Origin: Gammaproteobacteria bacterium
GTDB taxonomy: Bacteria > Pseudomonadota > Gammaproteobacteria > Pseudomonadales > JAUIKI01
DNA length: 18,229 nt
Assembly (NCBI GenBank): GCA_030430875.1
Contig: JAUIKI010000002.1
Location: forward strand, 1 to 18,229
Reading direction: 5' to 3'
Position numbers and translations under genes: made by a program
Notes under the pieces: model-generated
Seen by the model: only the letters and a program-made list of their open reading frames with translations
Database searches by the model: none
Told to the model about the DNA's origin: nothing
In this document: positions 1 through 7,606 of the stretch, in pieces
How the letters are laid out: each line of letters opens with the position of its first letter
How positions within the stretch are numbered: the first letter of the stretch is position 1

Positions 1-2114
1 AGACTGACGTTAAGATTAAATTTTTGAGCATAATACGTTTCACAATGGTCAAGCAAATGCCTTGCTTGACTTAATTCATTAAGTTGCAAATGGAGACGAA
101 TCTGTTCTTCGCTGCAAAACAGATAAAGCCGGTGTAAATCTCGGGACAATGCAAGGTCTTGAATTGCGATTAATTTGCTGTGAGCCATTTTCACGTTATC
201 TGTCATTTGATGATAGCGCGCAATAGCAATAGCTGTGGCCATTGCTAATTCAACGGATGGTGGCATTGAAGATATGTCAAGATAGGCTGAGACAGTTTGA
301 CAAAACTCTTCTATATTTGCTTGTTGCCAAAGTAATTCACTACGATGGTGTGCAGTGATATATTCAAGAAAAATTTCTTTGGTTTCACCACTTTTATCTA
401 GACATGATTGTGCTTTTAAATATAATTCATTTGCAGTGATTAATTTTCCTTGGGTGGCTAACAGTTTTCCACCCAGTGTGAAGCAATAGAGCATGCCGTA
501 ATAGTTATGGATGCTTTCAGAAAGGTGCAAACTTTTTAAATAGGCAGCGTAACCTTGATTAAAATCATATTTTGAGAGAAAGGCAAAACCCAAGCAACAG
601 TAGAGCGCAGCTACTTGCTCTGAAGGCATGAATGAAAATTTTGCTAACCAATCTTCACAGGCAGTGACTGAATCATCAATTTGATCAGCACATGACGTCA
701 CCATTGCATGTACCCAATCGATCATCATTTTCACTTGATTTAAGTAAGCTTCATCTACAGAGCCAGGAGAAACTATATTTTCATTGTGTTGTATCCATAA
801 TTTAATGATGTCAATATGCCGGCTGGCTTCATGAAGTTTTTTTTCATAAAGGCATGTTAGTGCATAAAAAACTCGAATGATGGAGTGTTTTTCAATCTCT
901 TCTTCAGGCAGTCTGAAAAACCAGTTGGTATATTGTTGAAAATTTCCTTTGATTTGAATGCATTTCATGGCATTTTCTTCGATCAACCTGGCTGCTTTTT
1001 GATAAAGCTCCGCTTCGAGTAAATAGTTAATGGCTTCTTCAACATACTGTTTTCTTTCCAACCAATCTGCAGCATGCGAAATGATTTTTTTTATATTTAC
1101 AGAGGTTGTTTTTTTAGCTTTTTGGCGAAGAAAATCTTGGAATAGGTGATGAAATCTAAACCAATTTTTTTCATCATCCAAAGGAATGATAAAAAGCTGT
1201 TTATCAATCAATTCAGATAATAGCATTTTAATATTTTGATTGATGATGATTGATTCGCATAATTCCAGGCAAAAACGATCAAAGTGGCATATTGTTAACA
1301 TGAATAACTGTAATGCGTCTGGTTGAGCATCAAATACGATTTCTTCTAGATAGTCAGCGATGTCAATTTGGCAGCCTGAATAATTCACTAAAATTTTCGA
1401 TGCATCTTGATTACTATCCAATGCTAATTTGATTAAAGCAATTGCAACAGGCCAACCTTCAGTCATTAAGACTAATTGATGGGTATCTTTTTTCATTAAA
1501 CTAGTTGCTGATTTCTCAAAGTAATGTTCAACATCTTTTGTTGAAAAACTTAATTGTTTTGCTCCTATTTTTTTCAGTAGATGCTGAGAATTTAGTCGAG
1601 TTAATTCAAAATCTAAATTTTCCCGACTGGCAATCACAAAATTAAGTTCAGGCGATGTGTGGTGGATTAGGTGAGATATTACTTTTTTTGCATCTTTGCT
1701 AGACAACAAATGAGCATCATCCAAAAAGAGAATCGTGGGTTGGTTTAGTTCAGCTAATTCGACTATCAATTTGTCTAACAATGATTCTATTGGAAGAGAA
1801 GGGTCAGTTTGAGTGCATTCAAAGGATATAGAAGCTGCTGATAAACTTTGTTTCAATGTTGCTATAATATAGTGCAATAACCGATGAGGATCATTGTCGG
1901 AATGATCGATGCTCAGCCATGAACAAATCCATTTATTTTGTTTGGCTTCTTGATGCCACTGTACTAATAACGTGGATTTTCCAAATCCTGCAGGTGCTAT
2001 CACAGAAGCAATTTTTGTGTTGCCTGACGAGAAATCAGGTGATTTTAATTGGGTTCGATACAGCGGAATGAATCCAATTTGCGGCGGAGATATTTTCGTT
2101 TGGATTAAGTTCAA
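1..2114 (-). CDS. MalT/LuxR-type ATP-binding transcriptional regulator (3' part cut off by window edge)
   Basis: The reading frame is open from a TTG at 2114 down to position 1, giving 704 full codons with no stop, so the gene continues beyond the left edge. TTG is chosen because GAGGAA sits 6 nt upstream and no ATG lies between it and the upstream in-frame stop at 2163-2165. Seen: a Walker A loop APAGFGKST at residues 40-48, a Walker B-like FLDDAH at 130-135, then a long helical region with many Leu/Ala/Tyr residues that fits the TPR-like repeats of this class. Known: MalT-type STAND proteins bind a ligand, oligomerise with ATP and bind DNA through a C-terminal LuxR HTH, which would lie off the window. 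It is divergent from the lipid A operon and shares a 351-bp intergenic region with it, so it may regulate that operon, but nothing in the sequence proves this. Confidence 0.88.
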   Translation of the reverse strand, partial: MNLIQTKISPPQIGFIPLYRTQLKSPDFSSGNTKIASVIAPAGFGKSTLLVQWHQEAKQNKWICSWLSIDHSDNDPHRLLHYIIATLKQSLSAASISFECTQTDPSLPIESLLDKLIVELAELNQPTILFLDDAHLLSSKDAKKVISHLIHHTSPELNFVIASRENLDFELTRLNSQHLLKKIGAKQLSFSTKDVEHYFEKSATSLMKKDTHQLVLMTEGWPVAIALIKLALDSNQDASKILVNYSGCQIDIADYLEEIVFDAQPDALQLFMLTICHFDRFCLELCESIIINQNIKMLLSELIDKQLFIIPLDDEKNWFRFHHLFQDFLRQKAKKTTSVNIKKIISHAADWLERKQYVEEAINYLLEAELYQKAARLIEENAMKCIQIKGNFQQYTNWFFRLPEEEIEKHSIIRVFYALTCLYEKKLHEASRHIDIIKLWIQHNENIVSPGSVDEAYLNQVKMMIDWVHAMVTSCADQIDDSVTACEDWLAKFSFMPSEQVAALYCCLGFAFLSKYDFNQGYAAYLKSLHLSESIHNYYGMLYCFTLGGKLLATQGKLITANELYLKAQSCLDKSGETKEIFLEYITAHHRSELLWQQANIEEFCQTVSAYLDISSMPPSVELAMATAIAIARYHQMTDNVKMAHSKLIAIQDLALSRDLHRLYLFCSEEQIRLHLQLNELSQARHLLDHCETYYAQKFNLNVS

Positions 2115-2371
2115 ATAGAGTTCCTCGTTAGCAATTAGTTGATTGAACTTAATTGCTTTATTTTAGCTAAGTGTTGTTTGAATTTCAATTTAAGGCAGAT
2201 ATCTGAATAAAACAAATGAAAGAAAGACTTGAAAATAGGGAAGGTGGAGAGAGTAGTCTTTATTACTAAATCACTTCATGCCACAATCTCTTCATTTGCT
2301 GAAATCGTTGCCAAGTTAGAGGTCCAACAACTCTAAATGTGTGAATTGTGCATTATTCTTTAGTGAAAACG

Positions 2372-2402
2372 CTTGATATTTTCTTGATATTTGCTTGATT
2401 TT
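2372..2402 (+). promoter_or_regulatory. PmrA-box-like triple direct repeat (11-bp spacing)
   Basis: CTTGAT occurs at 2372-2377, 2383-2388 and 2394-2399. The first two copies share the nonamer CTTGATATT and are followed by 2-bp spacers; the third reads CTTGATTTT. Known: OmpR/PhoB-family regulators bind direct repeats one helical turn apart, and the Legionella/Coxiella PmrA box is close to cTTAATatT-N2-cTTAATatT. Each half-site here differs mainly by A to G at position 4. An OmpR-family regulator is encoded in the operon downstream (6920-7606). Inferred: this is the operon's activator site, probably autoregulatory. Confidence 0.65.
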
Positions 2403-2410
2403 TCTATTAT
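2384..2410 (+). promoter_or_regulatory. Possible sigma70-like promoter of the lipid A operon
   Basis: TTGATA at 2384-2389 matches the -35 hexamer at five of six bases and lies inside the second operator repeat. TATTAT at 2405-2410 matches the -10 at five of six. The 15-bp spacer is shorter than ideal, as is common for activator-dependent promoters. A weaker -10 choice is TATCTT at 2422-2427. The start site is not determined. Confidence 0.35.
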
Positions 2411-2465
2411 TAAGCATCAAGTATCTTACTCCATATTGTTTAAACACTATGGATAGGATAGCACT

Positions 2466-3110
2466 ATGAATCATTTTACCACCCCCCTAGAGAGAGTTAA
2501 AATCAATCAATATGCAGCTGAATCGTATCTAAAAAGGAATAAGCGCAAACATCAGCGTGAAATGAGTATGATTGAAGCAGCATTTAATCAGCTTGAAGGG
2601 GTTAAAACAGTGCTTGATGCTCCTTGTGGGGTTGGTCGAGCCAGCATATTTTTAGCTAAACAAGGCTATCAAGTACATGCAGTTGATCTTGGTGATGCTG
2701 CCGTTTCTATGGCTCAAAGTCAGGCTTGTGAGGCTGGGCAAAAAATAAAAATTGAAAAACAGGATATATTCCATTTGCCTTTCTTGCCAAAGCAGTTTGA
2801 TGCGGTTTTATGTTTTCGTTTGATCCATCATTTTCAAGAAAAACAGCTTAGAAATAGTTTAGTCGCAGAGCTTTGTAATGTTTCAGGTCGTTACGTTATA
2901 TTGTCCTATATTTCTCATCATTCAGTCACAACCTTGAAACGATTATTTAAATATTGGCAAAAGGGGACGCCTATTAAGCAATATCCTTCTACTCAATATG
3001 AAATGGATGCCTCATTCAAAGCTAACGGATTTCGTCATTATAAAAACATACACTATTCTCCTCTTATTCATTCGTTGCAATTAGTCATTTATGAGCGCAT
3101 AGACTCATAA
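2466..3110 (+). CDS. Class I SAM-dependent methyltransferase
   Basis: A 214-residue protein with the Rossmann motif I LDAPCGVGR at residues 50-58, an acidic residue ending beta 2 (AVDLG) and a FDAVLCFRLIHHF stretch typical of motif post-II/IV in Methyltransf_11/25 proteins. It has no signal peptide or membrane segment, so it should be cytosolic. The start ATG has GGATAGGA 7 nt upstream. It is the first gene after the PmrA-box-like repeats and is followed after 67 bp by the GT2 gene, which suggests co-regulation with lipid A modification. The substrate cannot be told from sequence; a sugar, lipid or quinone-like small molecule is possible. The fold assignment is secure, the role is not. Confidence 0.85.
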   Translation: MNHFTTPLERVKINQYAAESYLKRNKRKHQREMSMIEAAFNQLEGVKTVLDAPCGVGRASIFLAKQGYQVHAVDLGDAAVSMAQSQACEAGQKIKIEKQDIFHLPFLPKQFDAVLCFRLIHHFQEKQLRNSLVAELCNVSGRYVILSYISHHSVTTLKRLFKYWQKGTPIKQYPSTQYEMDASFKANGFRHYKNIHYSPLIHSLQLVIYERIDS

Positions 3111-3177
3111 AAGATAAAATTAAATAAATTTTTTTAATTATTACTTTTTTAATGAACAAAGAAGGAGTTTGTTAAAT

Positions 3178-4173
3178 ATGTTGAATGAACGTTCAATAAA
3201 TGATGTTTTGTTTAGCTGCATTGTGCCAGTATTTAACGAAGAAAAAAATATAGCTAAATTTTTGGAGGATTTAAGATCTCATCTTAAAAAAACAACAAAT
3301 CAATTTGAAATCATTGTGGTTGACGATGGGAGTAGTGATCGCAGTAAAAAAATTATTTCATCTTGTGTGAATTCCCCTGAATTAATTTTGCTATCTTTGT
3401 CAAGAAATTTTGGTAAAGAAGCTGCGCTAACTGCAGGACTAGAGTGTTGTAGTGGTGATGTGGCGGTAATGATTGATGCTGATTTTCAGCATCCAATAGC
3501 ATTAATCAGTGACATGATATTGCATTGGGAAAATGGTCAAGATATGGTTTATGGTGTGAGAAAAAATAGAAATAGTGAGACATTTTTTTTGCGAAAAATA
3601 AAAACAGCTTTTTATAAAATGCTCACTTATTCGCAAGACATTGCTATTGTCCCAAATGCAGGTGATTTCAGATTATTGGATAGAAAGGTAATAGATGCTC
3701 TAAATTCAATGCCAGAGAAATATCGTTTTATGAAAGGGTTGTATAGCTGGGTAGGTTTTTCATCGACGCCAATTCTTTATGAGGTTTCCCAGAGAGAAGC
3801 AGGAAAAAAAATGAGCTTTATTAGTCTATGTAAGCTTGCTATTTCAGGTATTACTTCTTTTTCAACATTGCCGCTAAGACTGGTCAGTATGGTTGGCATT
3901 ATTATGTCTTTGATTGGTATTATTTATGGTGCATATATACTTACACAAACTTTATTATATGGTAATTCAACACCAGGTTGGACAACATTAGTCGTATTTA
4001 TGTGTTTTAGTGGTGGCATTCAATTGGTTAGTTTGGGAATTGTTGGTGAGTATATCTCAGGAATTTTTATGGAAGTGAAAGGTAGGCCAAACTATTTAGT
4101 GTCTGAGAAAATAGTTATGAATCAATCATCTATTAGCCTGGTGAATAAAGAATTTTCTAAAAAGATCGCATGA
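3178..4173 (+). CDS. GT2 family polyprenyl-phosphate glycosyltransferase (ArnC/FlmF/GtrB-like)
   Basis: The protein is 331 residues from ATG 3178. A TTG nine bases upstream is in frame, but AAGGAG at 3162-3167 is correctly placed only for the ATG, 10 nt away. Seen: GT-A nucleotide-sugar motifs VVDDGSSD (near residues 47-54) and DADFQHP (near 100-106), then two C-terminal transmembrane segments near residues 232-254 and 268-292, the layout of ArnC, dolichol-phosphate mannose synthase and GtrB. Known: such enzymes move a sugar from a UDP/GDP donor to undecaprenyl phosphate on the inner face of the membrane. With the deacetylase and ArnT-type enzyme downstream, an N-acetyl amino sugar donor such as UDP-GalNAc (as for Francisella FlmF2) is inferred. 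Its stop overlaps the next start as ATGA. Confidence 0.9.
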   Translation: MLNERSINDVLFSCIVPVFNEEKNIAKFLEDLRSHLKKTTNQFEIIVVDDGSSDRSKKIISSCVNSPELILLSLSRNFGKEAALTAGLECCSGDVAVMIDADFQHPIALISDMILHWENGQDMVYGVRKNRNSETFFLRKIKTAFYKMLTYSQDIAIVPNAGDFRLLDRKVIDALNSMPEKYRFMKGLYSWVGFSSTPILYEVSQREAGKKMSFISLCKLAISGITSFSTLPLRLVSMVGIIMSLIGIIYGAYILTQTLLYGNSTPGWTTLVVFMCFSGGIQLVSLGIVGEYISGIFMEVKGRPNYLVSEKIVMNQSSISLVNKEFSKKIA

Positions 4174-4580
4174 GGATCATCCGCTTTATCATTGTTGGCA
4201 CCATGGCTGCAGGAATTCATCTTAGTGTTTTGGTTATATGTGTCGAAAAGTTTTTTATAAACCCAGTCATTGCAAATATGTTTGCATTTTTAGTGGCATT
4301 TTTGGGTAGTTTTCTTGGACAATATTTTTGGACATTTAAACCAACTCATAAACAATATATAAAAAGTTTTTTTCGATACTTAGTTGTGCAAATAGCTGGC
4401 TGTTTTCTAGTTAGTCAAACATTATTCTTTATTTTTTACCAATATATTTTGCTGAATTATCTGTATGCAATGATATTTTCAGTTTTATTTACATCTGCAT
4501 TGACCTATCTGCTATCTTATTTATGGGCATTGAAACCAAATGACAATACAGCGCAAAAGAATCATCATGTGTGCCGATGA
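4170..4580 (+). CDS. GtrA-family small membrane protein, candidate lipid-linked sugar flippase
   Basis: A 136-residue, very hydrophobic protein with four predicted membrane spans. It opens with the GtrA-typical pattern FIIVGTMAAGIHL and has a conserved-looking aromatic segment (GQYFWTF) between the second and third spans. Known: GtrA-family proteins are partnered with GtrB-type transferases and are thought to flip undecaprenyl-phosphate sugars across the inner membrane. The ATGA overlap with the GT2 gene indicates translational coupling, and its 3' end overlaps the deacetylase gene by 41 bp. It probably replaces the ArnE/ArnF flippase of the classical pathway. Confidence 0.85.
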   Translation: MRIIRFIIVGTMAAGIHLSVLVICVEKFFINPVIANMFAFLVAFLGSFLGQYFWTFKPTHKQYIKSFFRYLVVQIAGCFLVSQTLFFIFYQYILLNYLYAMIFSVLFTSALTYLLSYLWALKPNDNTAQKNHHVCR

Positions 4581-5352
4581 TTTCGGTCTTAATTCTGCGA
4601 TATCTCAAGGAATCTTAGATTTAGCCAGAAAAAAAAGAATCACTTCTGTCAGTGTGATGACTAACATGTCTGGTTGGGATAAGCAGATTAATCAACTAAT
4701 AGAGTTAGATAATATTGATGTTGGATTGCACATTAATTTGACAGAAGGCTCTGAAGAAAATAGTTTGGGAAAAATACTGTTAAAATCAGGTTTGTCAGTG
4801 ATTGACAAGCAGAAAATTAAAAAATCTATTCAAAATCAAGTTGATTGTTTTATTGATGGCTTGAAAAAGTTACCCAATTATTTCGACGGACATCATCATG
4901 TGCACCAAATGCCTGGTATTCGTGAAATAATTTTAGATATTATCGCTCAATATAATCTTAATTTAAATGCTAAATTTTGGGTTCGATCCACTTATCCACA
5001 AGTAGATTCTCGTTATAGTTTACTTAAATCTTCAATTATTTTTTTATACGGGTCTAGACGTTTTTCTCGTTTATTATTTCTCAATCATGTATTCACTAAT
5101 AGTACATTTGCAGGGATGAGTAATTTTTCAAATCCTTATTATTTTCGAGAAATGATGAAGAGTTGGTTATCAAAATCTAAAAATGGCGGGTTAATTATGT
5201 GTCATCCATCTTCAAATATAATATCTGATAATACATCAATCAATGCACAGCGTTATGTCGAATATGACTACTTATCTAGCCAAGAATTTATTGAAGATTG
5301 TGAAGACTCTAATGTTGAATTGGTAACAGGCAGAGATTTTTTCTCAAATTAA
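4540..5352 (+). CDS. naxD: YdjC/ChbG-type carbohydrate deacetylase, NaxD-like
   Basis: A 270-residue protein with the YdjC-family metal and catalytic motifs: CADDFG (Asp13, Asp14), VGLHINLTEG (His64) and FDGHHHVH (Asp116, His118-His122). It begins inside the GtrA gene (41-bp overlap), so it is probably translated by coupling. Known: Francisella NaxD removes the acetyl group from undecaprenyl-phosphate GalNAc before galactosamine is added to lipid A, and Acinetobacter NaxD is under PmrAB control. Here it lies between a GT2/GtrA pair and an ArnT-type transferase, with a two-component system downstream, which fits that role well. ChbG-like chitooligosaccharide deacetylase or HpnK activity is the alternative. 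The symbol is by context and family, not by measured identity. Confidence 0.75.
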   Translation: MTIQRKRIIMCADDFGLNSAISQGILDLARKKRITSVSVMTNMSGWDKQINQLIELDNIDVGLHINLTEGSEENSLGKILLKSGLSVIDKQKIKKSIQNQVDCFIDGLKKLPNYFDGHHHVHQMPGIREIILDIIAQYNLNLNAKFWVRSTYPQVDSRYSLLKSSIIFLYGSRRFSRLLFLNHVFTNSTFAGMSNFSNPYYFREMMKSWLSKSKNGGLIMCHPSSNIISDNTSINAQRYVEYDYLSSQEFIEDCEDSNVELVTGRDFFSN

Positions 5353-5383
5353 AAACTCGATTATTCACGGCTCAGGTGATTTT

Positions 5384-6865
5384 ATGCTGAAACAATTATC
5401 ATTAAAAAATAATAAGTCTATTAACGGATTTATTTTTGTGCTCGGGCTGATTATATTTTTTCGATTATTATTTATGTTTTATCTGCCATTAACAGATAAT
5501 ACTGAAGCGCGTTATGGATTGATTGCAAAAAATATGGTGAATAGTGCTAATTGGGTGACTCCGCAACAAGAGTTGGGAACTCCATTTTGGGCTAAACCAC
5601 CACTATCGACATGGTCCTCTGCAATCAGTATGGAGGTTTTTGGATTAAATGAAATTGCAGCAAGACTTCCCTCTTTGGTTTATGGGTTATTAACTATTTT
5701 TTTATTGGCATATCTTGCCGTTAAAATGTATGGAAGATTATCTGGGATATTATTAATTGCTGTTTTACTTTCTTGTTTTGGATTTTATCTTCAGATGGGT
5801 GCTGTAATGACAGATCCCTCTTTGGTTTTTTGTCTAACTCTCATTTTATGTTCATATTGGCTAGCAATTCATGAAAAAAATACCAAATTATGGTCCTATT
5901 TAGTATTTATAGGTGCAGGCCTTGGTATGCTGGCAAAAGGGCCATTAGTGATTGTGTTATCAGGATTACCCATTTTATTATGGTCTATCTACTGTAAAAA
6001 ACTCACGTTTTTATTTCGCACATTGCCATGGTTTACAGGAACGATTCTGTTTTTATTGATATGGCTACCCTGGTATGTTTTTGCTGAAATACGAACACCT
6101 GGATTTTTACAATATTTCATTATTGGCGAACATTTGCTTCGTTATCTTGATAGTGGATGGTCAGGTGATTTATATGGAAATGCGCATTCTTCTTGGTTTG
6201 GGAAGATATGGTTTTATTGGTTAGCAGGATGCTTTCCTTGGAGCATTATTTTAATTTATTACACTGTAAAAAATCTTTTAACGCATAAAAATGATTCTGA
6301 TACTCAATCTTCAAGTGATAATTTATTCAGTTCTGATAAAGAGTGGCAAGCCTATCTTTGGCTTTGGTTTGTGATGCCAATGCTGTTTTTTACATTTTCA
6401 AGTAATATTATTTGGACCTATATATTGCCGTCAATTCCAGCTTTTTCTTTGTTGGTAGTACACTGCCTTGGATTATTCAATAAAAATACGATTAAATTTT
6501 TTTCATCAATTACGATCAGTTTTTTTGCTCTGTTTGCAGTAGTTGCTCCTGTTATTTATCTCAACACAGATCAGGTGATTAATAGTACTCATAAAGATAT
6601 AATACAAGATTGTCGTTCTGAAAATAAAGATATATTTTATTATGAAAAGATACCTTTTTCTGCAAATTTTTATTCAGATATTACAATTAATCAATTTGAT
6701 CCTAATAGACTGATGATGGATGATGTGAATGCTTGTGTTGTTTTTAAAAAGAAAAATTTAGAAAAAATAAAATCATATTTCAAAGATCAACATGTTGAAA
6801 TAACTGTGTTTCAACACGGGAAAAAATGGATGTATTTAAAAACAAAAAATAATTCCGATATCTAG
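5384..6865 (+). CDS. ArnT/FlmK-type lipid A glycosyltransferase (GT-C, PMT family)
   Basis: A 493-residue integral membrane protein with about a dozen hydrophobic spans. Near the N-terminus it has DNTEARYGLIAKNM (residues 38-51), the first periplasmic loop acidic motif of ArnT/PMT enzymes, followed by FWAKPPLSTW, matching the ArnT KPP-type motif. A soluble periplasmic tail follows the last span. AGGTG lies 5 nt before the ATG. Known: these enzymes take undecaprenyl-phosphate-linked aminosugars on the periplasmic side and attach them to lipid A phosphates, lowering surface charge and giving polymyxin resistance. Preceding genes point to a deacetylated hexosamine rather than aminoarabinose, since none of the Ara4N synthesis genes (arnA, arnB) are present here. 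It is somewhat shorter than E. coli ArnT (about 550 residues). Confidence 0.85.
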   Translation: MLKQLSLKNNKSINGFIFVLGLIIFFRLLFMFYLPLTDNTEARYGLIAKNMVNSANWVTPQQELGTPFWAKPPLSTWSSAISMEVFGLNEIAARLPSLVYGLLTIFLLAYLAVKMYGRLSGILLIAVLLSCFGFYLQMGAVMTDPSLVFCLTLILCSYWLAIHEKNTKLWSYLVFIGAGLGMLAKGPLVIVLSGLPILLWSIYCKKLTFLFRTLPWFTGTILFLLIWLPWYVFAEIRTPGFLQYFIIGEHLLRYLDSGWSGDLYGNAHSSWFGKIWFYWLAGCFPWSIILIYYTVKNLLTHKNDSDTQSSSDNLFSSDKEWQAYLWLWFVMPMLFFTFSSNIIWTYILPSIPAFSLLVVHCLGLFNKNTIKFFSSITISFFALFAVVAPVIYLNTDQVINSTHKDIIQDCRSENKDIFYYEKIPFSANFYSDITINQFDPNRLMMDDVNACVVFKKKNLEKIKSYFKDQHVEITVFQHGKKWMYLKTKNNSDI

Positions 6866-6919
6866 ATAAACAATGATACTATCTTTTTTTAAAGTTAGAT
6901 TCACTCTTACTGCGATAAT

Positions 6920-7606
6920 ATGAAGCCACGTATACTTTTTGTTGAAGATCATAGGCCTCTTTTGCACAATCTTTCAGAGTATTTTCTGGAAGAAAATTAT
7001 CAGTTAGATTTTGCATCTGATGGATTAACTGCTTTAAATCTTCTGGCTACTCAGAGTTATGATTTAGTTGTGTTGGATGTTATGTTGCCGGGGGTTAATG
7101 GGGTGGATATTTGCAGGCGTATTCGTAACGATGTGAGCAAAACACTACCGATATTATTGCTAACAGCTTTAGATTCAATTGAGCATAAAATTGCAGGATT
7201 TGGTGCTGGTGCAGATGATTATCTTTGTAAGCCCTTTGAAATGAAAGAGCTCGAATTGCGCATCAATGCATTGCTTAGAATTCGATCTGCAAATGATAAT
7301 ATACTATCAGCTGGAAATATCCATTTTAATCCAGGTAGCTTGACGATTTCAACGGATGAAAACATAAAGTTTGCACTGTCAGGTCTCAATGCTTCTTTGT
7401 TTGAAATGTTAATTCGCGCTTATCCAAACTATGTTTCCTATGAAAATATTAGTGATTATTTATGGGGGGCTTCTGATGTGGAAGAGCATACGATTCGCAC
7501 CCATATATACACACTTCGAAAGACATTGAAAAAAGCGTTTGGACGATCGTTGATAAAAGGAATATATGGTCGAGGTTATCAACTAGATCCAAATATGACA
7601 GAATGA
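6920..7606 (+). CDS. OmpR/PhoB-family response regulator, PmrA-like
   Basis: A 228-residue protein. The receiver domain (about 1-118) has acidic residues Glu9/Asp10, phospho-acceptor Asp53 in VVLDVMLP, Thr82 and Lys104 in CKPF. The winged-helix domain (about 130-225) has the transcription-loop and recognition-helix pattern VEEHTIRTHIYTLRKTLKK and the wing GIYGRGYQL. No clear Shine-Dalgarno precedes the ATG, so expression may rest on coupling to upstream translation or an unusual leader. The stop overlaps the kinase start as ATGA. It likely binds the three CTTGAT repeats at 2372-2402 and so drives its own operon. Confidence 0.92.
   Translation: MKPRILFVEDHRPLLHNLSEYFLEENYQLDFASDGLTALNLLATQSYDLVVLDVMLPGVNGVDICRRIRNDVSKTLPILLLTALDSIEHKIAGFGAGADDYLCKPFEMKELELRINALLRIRSANDNILSAGNIHFNPGSLTISTDENIKFALSGLNASLFEMLIRAYPNYVSYENISDYLWGASDVEEHTIRTHIYTLRKTLKKAFGRSLIKGIYGRGYQLDPNMTE

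Larger units (their letters stand above)
2163..2465. other. Divergent intergenic region between the regulator and the lipid A operon
   Basis: This stretch of about 300 bases has no gene on either strand. Its right half holds the three CTTGAT repeats (2372-2399), an inverted ATCAAG at 2416-2421 and possible -10 boxes. The left half (2163-2340) shows no motif that I recognise beyond being the leader of the regulator. Confidence 0.7.

Noticed and set aside
3169..3177. TTG at 3169 as start of the GT2 gene
   Set aside because: AAGGAG ends one base before it, too close; ATG 3178 is correctly spaced.
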